Part shown: piece after piece, positions 23,263 through 33,643 of the stretch
Numbering within the stretch: the first letter of the stretch is position 1
Layout: every line of letters starts with the position of its first letter
Source of the DNA: Dipteronia dyeriana
Taxonomy: Eukaryota > Streptophyta > Magnoliopsida > Sapindales > Sapindaceae
Length of the DNA stretch: 64,000 bases
Assembly (NCBI GenBank): GCA_032871835.1
Contig: CM065297.1
Coordinates: 17,779,598-17,843,597 of the forward strand
Reading direction: 5' to 3'
Notes under the pieces: model-generated
Told to the model about the DNA's origin: nothing
The model's database searches: none
What the model saw: the letters and a program-made list of their open reading frames with translations, nothing else
Position numbers and translations under genes: made by a program

Positions 23263-25058
23263 TCAAAAGTTATTCCTTGCTTCTACTGCTTCTCTGATTT
23301 CCTGAGTTCGTTCTCGGTTGCTTCTCCCAGTAGAAGGTCCTCCTAAAATTGTATGTATTACTTGATTGGCTTCAGGGTTGGTTCTTTGGTTTTGACCAGG
23401 GTTGTGATCAACCTTGACTTTCTTGGTTTCTGGTCTCTCGTCTTTTTTCAAGATTACATCCCGCAGGTGCCCTTCCCGAATAAGAGTTTCTATGTAATCT
23501 CTGAACTGAAAACACTTTGAAGTTTCATGCCCGGTTTCTTTATGAAACCTGCAATACTTGGTTATATCTCTCTGGGCGAACTGTGATTGTCGCCGCGGTT
23601 CTTGCACCATATTCTTTTCTTCCAAGATGGCTAGAATTTCTTCTTGTTTCTTCTGAAGAGGGGTGTAATTGGTATATCTGCCTTGACATTTCTCTGTGGA
23701 CCGTTCAGCGTTGGGCCATTTACCCCCATCCTTGTTTTTCTCCTTACTGTTCCCTTTCCGTTTTTCCTTTTGATTATACCCTTGGATTCGGTATTCTTCT
23801 GTTCAGGCTTTCCTCTATACATATAGCTTCCTCCTGTAGCTAACTCTTCTTCCTCGGCCAGAGCGTATCCTCCCGCCATATCCATCATGTCGGCATACCT
23901 AGTCAGCCGCGCTCTTCTCAAATCGAAGGATAGTCGTCCATTCTGCAAGTTATTGGTGAAGGCAGCAATAATTGCTTCATCATTAGCGCTGCCAATTTCT
24001 GATACTGCTTGGCCGAACCGGCCCAAGTATTTTTGTAATGACTCGTTCTTCCCCTGTTTTATTTGAGAGAGGTAGGCCACCGACTTCTTTCTGTGAACGT
24101 TGCTCAGGAATTACCTTGAGAAGCTTCTGCTCAACTCGCTGAAATTTTCGATGCTTGCTAGAGGTAGTCTTCCTAACCATCTTGAGCTTGTGTCCCCCAG
24201 TGTTTGTGGAAAGTTGAGACACAATAGGGGGTCACTGTGGGCATATTGAGCCATGGCACTTTTATAGCGTCTAACGTGCTCCTTTGGATCTGTATTTTTT
24301 TTTAATTGCTCCACATGCGGCATCCTGAATCTTTCTGGGAAAGGGGTCCGTAAAATCTCCCTGGTAAATGGACTGTCAGAGTCATCGTCGGATAGATCGT
24401 TACAGCCGTAACGTCTGACTAGTGCTTCCATCTGTCGCCTGTTATTCTCTACTTCTCGAGTTAGGCTCTGGATTGTGACATCTCTGTCCCCCACCGGGCT
24501 TCCTTGACGGTTGAACCATTGGGTAACTGTCATTCTTTCCTCAGATTCTTCACTCTGATGCCGGAACCCTCGTGTGACTCCATGATGACGTTTACGATGG
24601 TGTTGATCACTGTCTTCTGATGATGACCGTCCTCTGCGCCGATCGTATTTACGATGTCTGGCACGTATTGTTTGATTGCGATCCAGCCTCTAGTGATTTT
24701 CCTCTTCTAGTGTTTTCTGTCCAGCTGAATTGATTGGGGAAGAGTTCCTTCTGGTTTCTGGTATAGTTATTCATGGCCCCACCACCATCGAACGGAGCCT
24801 TGCTGGTGGAGGATTGGGAGTATGTGCTCCTGCGGCCAGTAGATCAATCCCTTCCCTTGCTGCGTCTGCCACCAATTGTTGTAGGGCCTCTTGGAAACAC
24901 AGCGTAAGATCTCTGCTAGTTAGAGGAACTTGCTGGATCCCCGCCAGGTGCGCATGCTAGTTTTCTGTGTTTGCTGTAGGATCTTGTGACGTATTGCCAA
25001 TATGGAAATCACCTGGTGATTTTTGGCCATTCCCTGAACTACTTCTGCTTCCTGCCAT
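23263..25058 (-). pseudogene. Tat gag
   Basis: The likely start is the ATG at 25058 (MAGSRSSSGNG), 48 bp inside the primer site. Three stops break the first 170 codons; 24533-24111 is open (FPERFRMPHVEQLKK, HVRRYKSAMAQY) and carries the plant retrotransposon gag core, which continues after a frame change near 24100 at 24080-23631. A short spacer then leads to 23625-23263 with a zinc-binding motif CRFHKETGHETSKC, of the CX2HX4HX4C form common in this clade. It would form the particle shell. Confidence 0.82.
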
Positions 25059-25088
25059 TGCTTTTTAACAAGTTCAGAGGTTCAATCC

Positions 25089-25105
25089 CTCCTTCTAGCG
25101 CCAAT
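25089..25105 (-). other. Primer-binding site of the Tat element
   Basis: On the minus strand attggcgctagaaggag directly follows the 5' LTR. The second Tat element has the same word at 61162. The priming tRNA was not identified. Confidence 0.75.
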
Positions 25106-25977
25106 TGTTAACGTCGATTTCTGGATTATGCCAGGAAAGCCAACAAGAACTGGATTTTGGCTATTGAATCAAAGAGAAAGAGATGCGAGAGAGTAACAAA
25201 GACAAATTTTACGTGGTAAAACTCCGACGGCCGGTGAAACATCCACGGGTGGTTGAAAGATCAACCAAGCCAAAATCCACTAAGAGAATAAGATGTTTTA
25301 CAAGCTCTCGATCTCTCTTTTTTCTCTCTGTATTTACTGTGATTGATGTATGCTATATTGCTTATATCTTTTCTGGACGAGATTATGGGTCTATTTATAT
25401 GTTTATAGAACCCTAATCTACCTTGTACAAGTAATACAGGATCTTTGTATTTAATTGTGATTCGATTACTTTCTTGAGGTCGATTTGTCTTCTTTCCTGT
25501 TTCGGAGTCTCATGGAAATCGAGTGGGATCCTAGTAGTGCAGTTCAATTTGGACTTGTTTCCTTATAAGAACGTAGTCTTCGTAAAGAAATCAAGTTATT
25601 TCTTGATTGGGAACTCTTCTAATTTAATGCTCTATTTCATTTGGGATTCCTTCTTGATGGATATCGTCACGTATTTAATGACAATCCGTATGAAATAAGC
25701 ACCAAGTTCTTACTCGGGTCGTATTTATTCCCGAGTAAGAATAATACTTGATGGTCCAGAGTAGTACCGTTTGACCCTGAGTGGAAGTGTTATTTAACCA
25801 ATCCCGAGTGCTGTTAGCTGATCCCGAGTAGGTTTTATTCAGTATATGCTTATTCGGGCTTTCTTCTCTTTAATGATGCCTTATAGGATATTTCCCTGAT
25901 GCCCATTTGGGTATCCATCTGGCTATTTTTTCCTTCCTGTCAATGACGTGTATGCTTGGTAAAATTTATATACAACA
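25106..25977 (-). repeat. 5' LTR of the Tat element
   Basis: In plus-strand reading it starts TGTTAACGTCG and ends CAACA; on the minus strand it precedes the primer site and gag. It holds the same ACTCGGG-type motif cluster as the other LTR, with two motifs more. Confidence 0.93.
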
Positions 25978-25982
25978 ATAAT

Positions 25983-27187
25983 AATTAAAAAAAAAATTAT
26001 ATATTTATATATACAAAAACAGTTTACAAGACTAAAATAAAAAAAATAATAAAATAATAAAATATATTAAAAAAAAATCATCTCAATCTCATCTCATCTC
26101 AAATCACCAACACCCAATCACCTTCTTCTTCTTATTCTTCTTATTCACGACACTTCTACTTCTACTTCACAATTTCAAAACTCTATCTCCCATCAAACAC
26201 AACCATACAAGTTTTTTCTCCTATCTCCACAACCTATTTCTTCATCTTCTACTCCATGACCACCAAACCCAGATCGTCAAGACCATCGTCATCGCCGATG
26301 CCGCTGCCGCTGCCACCCAGCACCATTGTTGCCGCCAAACGAACCCAGAAAACCCCATCTTTACCGACAAACCATCACCCAAAAACCCCATCTCCGCCGC
26401 CTAGATCAAATCAAACTCTCTCTTGAACTACACTGGGATCGATGCATCACTGCCATGAAGATGCACGACGTCTGATCCGTTGATCTCGATCAGCTTCTTC
26501 CTCTCGTAGATCGATCTTCTCCTCCGCGGAAAGAGCTGGCATGGCAAACTGGTCCACCGTCTATCTCTCTCACTCTATCTGGTTGTTTTGATTTTTTTTT
26601 AATTATTTAGGTTATTTTTGTTTATTTAGGTTATCGATTGGATGGTGTTTGATCGAATCATCGATGGTTCATTTTTACTTTATTTAGGTTGTATTTCGGT
26701 AATAATGGTGATCTGGGTTTTCCAAAAAAAAAAAAAATCTTGAGTGTGAAGAAAATTGAAGAAGATGATACCCAGGTCTGCCTAAAAATAAATTAATGAC
26801 ATATTTATTTGGGTTATATATTGTTTTTCTTCTTTAAATTAATATGTTTTTAAGTTTGTGTTCTTTAAATCGATATGATGATTGGGAAAAGAAAAAAAAA
26901 GGGTTGGGAAGAAAATTGAAGAAGAAGATGCATAGAACTGTCAAAAAATGAAAAAAAAAAATTGAAGGTTCTGAGTTGGGGGTTCTGGATTTCATTGATT
27001 TAAGAGAGAAAATGAAGTTTGTGTTTTAACTTTTTTTAATTTATCTGGTTTCATTGATTCAGGAGAAAAGATGAACTTTCTTTAATTTATCTGGCTTGGG
27101 TTTGATTTGGGTTTCAACCCGAATGAATCTGGTTTTAATTTTTATATGGATTTTTATATTTTCTTTTATTAATTTGATGGTTATATA
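25983..27187. other. Interior of the Mutator-like element between nested insertions
   Basis: No gene is recognised. 26080-26540 is pyrimidine-rich and then GC-richer with short proline/serine-coding-like stretches, as often seen in subterminal parts of plant Mutator-like elements; 26560-27185 is AT-rich. Confidence 0.4.
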
Positions 27188-27199
27188 TTGTGGTGTAAA

Positions 27200-27412
27200 A
27201 ATGGGTCGGCCGGTGACAGGCCGATCCGGCCGGCCCAGGAAGTTCACGGGCCTTTCTGGGAACGGCCCGTGAAGGAAGAGGGCCAGGCCGCTGCCTGGCC
27301 CGGGACAGGCTGCGTGCCGGGCCGCAGGGAGGAGGCCCGGCAGGCGGGCCTGCCTGGCACGCCAATCCGGCGTGCCAGGCCTATCGGACCGATCGGTCGG
27401 TCCGTTCGGCCC
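27200..27412. repeat. GC-rich left arm of the hAT element
   Basis: About 210 bp of ggcc/cgggcc-rich text with internal palindromes such as ggcctggc / gccaggcc. It contrasts with the AT-rich surroundings and mirrors the right arm at 30755-30990. Confidence 0.85.
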
Positions 27413-27545
27413 AATTTATTTATTTTATTTTTTTTAAATCCTTCAACGGCTGGAATTAATTTCTAGCCGTTGGAGGAAATAAAAATTACCAAAACCCCCC
27501 CTAAAATCTTTTAAATTATATTTTGACCCACAAATCAAATTTTTC

Positions 27546-27553
27546 TATAAATA
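27546..27553 (+). promoter_or_regulatory. TATA box of the hAT transposase
   Basis: TATAAATA stands in the 5' region, followed by a pyrimidine-rich leader. A leader intron is plausible from a GT at about 27727 to the TTCAG at 28335, just before the start codon. Confidence 0.5.
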
Positions 27554-28338
27554 CTTCCATCCATTTCATTTTTCATTAACTTTCTCTATCATTCTTTCAA
27601 TCTCTCATTCTCTCAAATCTCAATCTCTAATATATTCTCCAATTCTCTAAACTTTTTCATTCAATTTGGTTATTACTCTCTCTACAAAATTCTCTACGTT
27701 TTCCACCAACACACCAAATTTTAAAGGTACAATTTTGTTATTACTTTTGGTCTAACATATTCTCATAGTAAATTTATATGTTTATGTTTAGATTTGAGTT
27801 ACTTAATGAAAACATTATCTATTTAGTTAGTTGGTTTATCAATTTGTGGGCTTTAATGTTAATATTATTTGTTTAGTTTATTAAGATTTTTAAGTTTAGT
27901 AGTAATTTTAATATTTGTTATTAATAAATTTAGAAAGTTAATTTGTATTACTGAAATTACTTTTTGTAATAAGTAAATGATGAATGTTAAGTGTAGTAAT
28001 TATGTTTGATATTGTTTTTTTTATAAATTAAAATTTTTTATTTATAGATTATGTTAGTAAATTTAAGAGTAGTGGTTCAAATTATCAATTTTATGTTAGT
28101 ATATTATGTTAGTAAATTTATCAATTTTATTTGTAGTAGTGAACTAGTGAATTTAAAATTTTATGTTAGTAGATTATGATTTTTTTTGTTTATTTAATTT
28201 GTTTTTTAAGTAAATAAATTATTGTAAGTTTCGTATTTGTTATAGTAATTATTGTTAGTAAATTAAGATTAATGTTAGTAAATATTGATTTTTAATTTGA
28301 CTATTAACTACTATAGTGCTCATATTTTTATTCAGATA

Positions 28339-30417
28339 ATGGATCCTAACCAGCAGCCTTATTTTCCGGACGGTTTGAATATGCTCAACGATGAATTTGA
28401 TATTTCAGAACCGACCCATACTCAAGCGGGACCTTCTGGTTTCGGAGTTACACCAACATCACGTCCCAGAAAATTAACATCAGATGTGTGGCAATGTTTC
28501 AACATAGTCCAAATGACACTCCCAAACGGGGCGTCTGGCCTCAGAGCTAAATGTAAGTTTTTCCATAAGAATTATGCTACAAGTACGGGGGGGAACCGGA
28601 CATTTGAGACGGCATATGCACAAATGTATGCCTGCACATGGACATGTAGATACTACAACCCAGACACAACTTCAACGGCACCCAGATGGGTCCATTACGA
28701 CGTGGCAGTTCGACGCCATGCACGCTAGAGAGTGCTTGGCACGATACATTGCACAAACTGATCAACCGATCAGTATTGGTAAGAGTCCATTTAATAAAGA
28801 ATTAATCACATCTGCATATAACCCCCAATATGAACTTGTTTCTAGAACCACCACTAGAAATGATTTGATACGATTGTTTGAAACCGAAAGGGATGAGTTA
28901 GTTGCTGAAATACAACATTTAAGTGTCTCTGTTGCATTAACTTCTGATATTTGGAATGCATGTTCCAAACAGAACTATTTATGTGTCACGGGACACTATT
29001 TAGATTCTGATTGGAGGATAACAAAAAGAATTTTTGGTTTTCGTCATATGGGTTTTGCACATACCGCAGAAAACATTTTTAATGTCATAATGGAAGTTTT
29101 AGAAACTTATGAAATCACGCATCGCATTCTTTCAATCACATTTGATAATGCATCTGAAAATACTAGCTCTATTGCATTGTTTGTTGCAAGAAATATCCCG
29201 CAAGATGGAGATTATTTCTTCCATCAACGGTGTGCATGCCATATTATAAACTTAGTTGTACAGGCTTGTTTAAAGCAGATAAGAGACCAAATAGATCGCA
29301 TCAGAGATGCCATTTCTTGGATTTGCAGTTCTAATCCTAGATTCAGTGAATTCAAGAGACATCGTAAATTAAACGGTCTCAAACCCCGACGATTCCAAAC
29401 TGATATGCCGGTAAGGTGGAACTCTACTTATTTAATGTTGCAAAATTGTTTGGAATATGATACAACCATTACATATTTTTATAACATGAAATTGACCGAA
29501 ACAGGACTACTTAGTCCAAAATTACTTACCACAAACGATTGGTATGTGACAAAGATTTTTGTTCAATTTTTAAAGATTTTTTACAATGCCACTGTAACTC
29601 TTTCCGGGGTATATTACCCCACATCTTCCAAGCAATCCATCAGATAGTGGAAATGTCTGAACTGTTAAACAGTTATAGAGAATATGAACATCTAGGTGCT
29701 GCAGTTGTTGTCATGGAGACAAAGTTGAAAAAATATTGGGCTAACATTCCCCTACTTTATGTCTTAAGTGCTATAATAGATCCCAGGGTTAAATTATCTG
29801 GTTTAAAAGTTTTGCTTGAGTTTATTAGTATTAATTTGTCAATAGATTATTCAGAACAAATTACTGACATTCGAACCAAGTTGTTCGAGATTTTTCGTAT
29901 TTATGAGACCAGGTTTGGCAACATTGACATCCCCCAATCAACACGACCGGAGACAGAGCCGAAGCAAACAAGTTGGAGCCCTCTGAAACGACGAAAAAAA
30001 GACAAATCAGCAAGTACTTCTTCAGGGCAAAGATCTAGCCCATCTTCTTGTACTGAACTTATTAGGTACCTTGAAGCACAGTTCGATGTTGTTGAAGACA
30101 AGGAAGAGTTTGATTTGTTGTTATGGTGGAAGACCTATACGTACAGGTATCCAGTTCTGTCACACTTAGCACGTGACGTACTGGTTATTCCAGTGTCAAC
30201 GGTGTCTTCAGAACAAGCTTTCAGCACCAGTTGACGCATAATTGAACCAAGAAGAAGCTGTTTGTCTCCAGAGATGGTGGAGGTATTAACATGCCTTCGG
30301 GATTGGGAGCATGCTAAAAAAAGGTTACAAAATCTAACTGTAGATAAAGAACTTAATCTAAATTTCGACAATCTATATATTGATGACCCTTCAGGTAGTG
30401 GCCAGGGCCAGAACTAG
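28339..30417 (+). pseudogene. hAT transposase (BED finger, RNase H-like core, hATC)
   Basis: The start is the ATG in MDPNQQPYFPDG. A BED-type zinc finger (DVWQCFNIVQMTLPNG, then a second half HLRRHMHKC) is split by a frame change at a seven-G run at about 28588. The catalytic core follows in the next frame: LTSDIWNACSKQNYLCVTGH, ITFDNASENTSS, and CHIINLVVQ. A second frame change lies near 29630. The C-terminal dimerisation domain (LLWWKTYTYRYPVLSHLARD, then IPVSTVSSEQAFSTS) has a TGA stop at 30232-30234 and goes on as RIIEPRRSCLSPEMVEVLTC. About 690 codons, the usual size for a plant hAT transposase. It would cut and paste the element in the nucleus; this copy cannot make the full protein. 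Confidence 0.92.
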
Positions 30418-30754
30418 GTTATACTTTTATATATGTATTTATTATTTACTTGTAAGTTGTAAAACGGTTGCACTCTTTTTCCCTTACCAAGTTTTTATCC
30501 CACTGGGTTTTTCTTGGTAAGGTTTTTAATGAGGCAATCATGTAGATATGTATTACTGAATTCCATAAGTGAAAAATAAATAAATAATTAAAAAATTGTT
30601 CGTTCTCTTTATTCATTTCAAATCCTAATAATTGTTCGTTCTCTTCATTCATTTTAAATTCTAAACCCTTAACCATAAACTATAAATCCTAAACCCTATA
30701 CCCTAAATCCAAAAAAACGTAATTTGGAAAAAAAATTGGACCTAAAAACTAACC

Positions 30755-30990
30755 CGCAGGACCAGGCCCGTTAGGCCTGGCCCGCCAAAGAGGCCCGGCG
30801 GGCGGGCGGCCTGGCACGGCACACAGGCACGGCCCGCCTGAGGCAGGCCGGCGTGCCGTGCCGTGCCGGGCCTGTTTCTCCGAAAACAGGCCGGACCGGG
30901 CCAGCCCGTGACACCGTCGAGTGCTAGGCCCAGCCAGGCCTGTTTCCAGAAATGGACTGGCCAGGCCGTCCCTAATGGGCCGGGCCAGTC
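30755..30990. repeat. GC-rich right arm of the hAT element
   Basis: The text is rich in aggcccgg and gccgtgccgtgcc. It is an inverted, diverged counterpart of the left arm and could form long hairpins. Confidence 0.85.
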
Positions 30991-31157
30991 CATTTTTACA
31001 CCACTAGTTATATATATATATTAAATCTGTTTTTAATTTTTAATTTCTAATTAAGGGTAAAATGGTATTTTCAATGGTATCAGCAACCTTTAAGGGTATT
31101 ACGGTCATTTAACTCGCCTGACATGTCAGAATCCGTTTTTTTAACGGATTCTATCAC

Positions 31158-31241
31158 AGAAGGACTAAAAGTTATAATTATAAAAAATCATGGGCTAAAC
31201 GCAGATTAAGATAAACTACGGGATTAAAATATGATTTACTC
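31158..31241 (-). repeat. Right TIR of the nested-host Mutator-like element
   Basis: On the minus strand it starts gagtaaatcatatttta and continues tagtttatcttaatctgc, parallel to the left TIR. Confidence 0.8.
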
Positions 31242-31609
31242 AAAATATAAAGACTTGTATTATACCGAGACGTTAAACAAATAAACTGAGATAAATCCAC
31301 AGCCATACCCCATGGTAATTATACTCCATCAGTGGATTTATATTATTCATTCGCCTGACTCCCATCTCTAATGTTAAATTTTAAACATAATCTAACATCA
31401 ATGATCCATCTAGAAACCTTTAGTCCATCAAATTTCAGATCTAAAAACTTCAGCATAGTTATCTGAAAAATCACATTTAGAATCAGAACTTGAGGGCTGC
31501 TAAGATAACATTCAAAAAATTGGTTTTTTTTTCAGATATTTTCAAATCAGTAAAATAAAGAGAATTTACAAATAAATAAATGCAGCCAAAACTGTTTTGG
31601 TAGGTTTTA

Positions 31610-31780
31610 TGCCAATCTTATAAATTTCGTATAAATAAAAACATAAAAATAAATCCAATAATTTCAAATTAAAATTCAGAACTTTAAGTTGGTATGTCAT
31701 AACAGTCTCATAAATTAAGTATAAATAAATAAAGGCATAAGAATAAATCCAATAATTTCAAATTAAAATTCAGAACTTCA
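31610..31780. repeat. Short tandem duplication
   Basis: The phrase aataaatccaataatttc, with its flanks tataaataaa and attaaaattcagaactt, occurs at about 31651-31685 and again at about 31744-31778, roughly 93 bp apart. Confidence 0.8.
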
Positions 31781-31900
31781 ATCTATGTTCAAGTTATGTT
31801 ATTTTGATTTTAGGATCTGAAGATTGAACAGTAAGTAAATCAAAGAAGACAAGAAGAAGTTTGTTTAATAGAAAAAAATAAAAATAAAAATAAAAACAAA

Positions 31901-31973
31901 ATCCGACCTGCCAGATTCGAACCATCGACCTAAGGATTATCTGCACAAAGCCAGCTACAGTCCTCCGCTTCTC
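31901..31973 (-). pseudogene. tRNA-Tyr(GUA) pseudogene, 5' part decayed
   Basis: Read on the minus strand from about 31970: gcggaggactgtag holds the anticodon GTA, ctggctttgtgcagata is an intron as in plant nuclear tRNA-Tyr genes, and atccttaggtcg then a T-arm with ggttcgaatct lead to the acceptor strand ggcaggtcgga. A T-rich run follows. The 5' acceptor strand and D-arm are not recognisable (the text before is actagagagaa), so the cloverleaf cannot close. I recognise it from general knowledge of plant tRNA-Tyr; a covariance-model scan was not run. Confidence 0.75.
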
Positions 31974-33643
31974 TCTAGTTTTTGTAAGATCTAAACTGAG
32001 AAATTTAGAGTCATCAAATGTTTTGAAAGTCTAAAAGCATATATGTTATATGTATGATGAGGGTATGTAATAATGTAAATGTAACGTTGTTTGCAGACCT
32101 TCTATCAATCTATCATTTTCAATCCAATTAAAGCTGCCCACAAATGACCCCATTTCATTGACTTCATTGAACTTCATCACCTGTTTGTTTACTTTCCATT
32201 CAATATTTTCAAATATTTTTCTGTTTCTTAATCATCATGTTTCTCGTTTTCTAAAGTTCAAGTGGGGGTATTGTACGCTATTAAGAGGAGTGCTTTGAAT
32301 ACTCCCAAATGTGCAAGTGTCTATTTGAAGTTAAATGAAAAAAAGATGGATATAATTGATGATATTGAAAATAAAAAGGCATGTGTCACTCGAGAATTTC
32401 CTGTAATTACTAACAAGTTTGTTTAATGTAATTTTAAATATAACAGTTAGATTAAAAAGGTTAGAACAATTAAAATTGCACTTCACACTTACTGTTTTTA
32501 ATAAGGTGTTTTTTAGAAATGATTTTCAGTAAGTATGACGTATGCATATGTAATTAATTTTACACCTTTAGGTGTTTTAATCTAATAATTTAAAAATCTT
32601 GTTATAACTTGTGTACATATACACTGCATGTCCACCCTAACCATTGGGTATGATATGTTTGTTGAATAATTATTGAAGACTAAAAAGTTGATTTCAACAC
32701 TACGTAGTGGCAGTAGAAGTAGAAATCTCCGGTAAAGGGAGTGGATATCCGAGAGCTTCCCAGGTCGCAATAGACCTATAAACTCACTTCCCCACCATGA
32801 TATCACAATCAACTTCATTTACATCCTGCATCCATAGACTATATTCGTTATTGAATCATAATCCAACAAACAATCATGTCACTGCTTTATTACTAATTTG
32901 CATCAATCATAATCTTACTCTCACCATCACATTTTTCACAGCCTCTTCCCATTTTGAATTATGAACCAAATTATTCGGTTTAATTGATACCGGTACAAAG
33001 CTTTTTATTCAATTTGATTTCGTGTTTATTCGGTATGACAATATATGTTCAAATCGCCGCAAAGTAGGTGATATATTAAACATATATTTCACTGTTTGGT
33101 TTGAACAGATTCCTTTTGACACAAAGAAAAGAAATTCTAGTACAGCCAATCTAGACCATGACCTATCAATATAACTTCCATGGCAATCTGCAAAACATTT
33201 GCAAAATAATAATAATAATATCAACAAAAATACTTTTGCTCTTTATTCATAGTTTTACATGAGAAGACAACAAGAAGCCCAATCCATGGCCCCCATCCCC
33301 ATTTTTGTTTTTTGGCTTCATTCATGCAACATCCAAATTCTTCACTTCAATCCTTTATTTAGTAGCTCTCTCTCCCCCTCTTTGTATTTTTTTTTTTCTA
33401 CCTATTTTTGTACACCAAAAGAGAACCCAATACCAAAAAAAAAAAAACAAATATTCACCCATTCTTTTCTTCTCTCTCCAAATATTACTTTCTCTAGAGA
33501 GATCAGTTGGCAGATGACAGATGGGGGACACATCTCATCAGAATCAATCAAGACACTTTTCTTTTTTTGAAAAATACAAAAAGACAGTCGCAACAAGTGA
33601 AAGAAAAAAGATAAAAATGTGAGTGTTCCAATGTTCACTCTAA

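Larger units (their letters stand above)
13962..25977 (-). mobile_element. Complete Tat-type Gypsy retrotransposon
   Basis: Two LTRs of 862 and 872 bp bracket a 10.3-kb interior, and ATAAT flanks both ends (13957-13961 and 25978-25982). Read on the minus strand the order is LTR, primer site, gag, protease, reverse transcriptase, RNase H-like connection plus a second RNase H, integrase, then a long 3' region with an antisense gene and tandem repeats, polypurine tract, LTR. Dual RNase H, no chromodomain and a 3' antisense ORF place it in the Tat clade (Ogre/Retand-like). The LTRs differ by roughly 20-30 substitutions by eye plus two indels, so the insertion is moderately recent. All coding parts carry stops or frameshifts. 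Confidence 0.93.
27188..31006 (+). mobile_element. Complete hAT transposon
   Basis: A perfect 8-bp TSD GTTATATA is at 27180-27187 and 31007-31014. The ends are inverted: tgtggtgtaaaaatgg on the left and ccatttttacaccacta on the right. Between lie GC-rich arms, a promoter and leader, and a full-length but broken transposase gene. The host is the Mutator-like element at 13689-31241. Confidence 0.95.
13689..31241. mobile_element. Non-autonomous Mutator-like element with two nested insertions
   Basis: The terminal ~85 bp at 13689 (gggtaaatcgtattttag, then tagtttatcttaatct) recur inverted at 31241 (gagtaaatcatattttaa, then tagtttatcttaatct). Nine bases flank each side, AAAACATAA at 13680-13688 and AAAATATAA at 31242-31250, 8 of 9 identical. 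Removing the nested Gypsy and hAT elements leaves about 1.7 kb with no transposase. The piece at 25983-27187 is a pyrimidine-rich leader-like block followed by short proline/serine/arginine-coding-like text and A/T-rich sequence; I see no gene. A related left end is at 59273. Confidence 0.8.
31251..33643. other. Intergenic, XTH 3' side
   Basis: AT-rich sequence without a recognised protein gene. It contains the tRNA-Tyr pseudogene, two similar short segments near 31610-31690 and 31690-31790 (sharing aataaatccaataatttcaaattaaaattcagaact), and, in its last 400 bp, the probable 3' untranslated region of the XTH gene. Confidence 0.5.

Noticed and set aside
27188..27466. 92-codon frame in the GC-rich arm of the hAT element
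   Set aside because: Glycine/proline/arginine-rich translation of palindromic GC-rich DNA; it starts inside the TIR.
32582..32818. 78-codon minus-strand frame
   Set aside because: No recognisable family, no flanking exons or conserved motif; may be a remnant, but cannot be supported.
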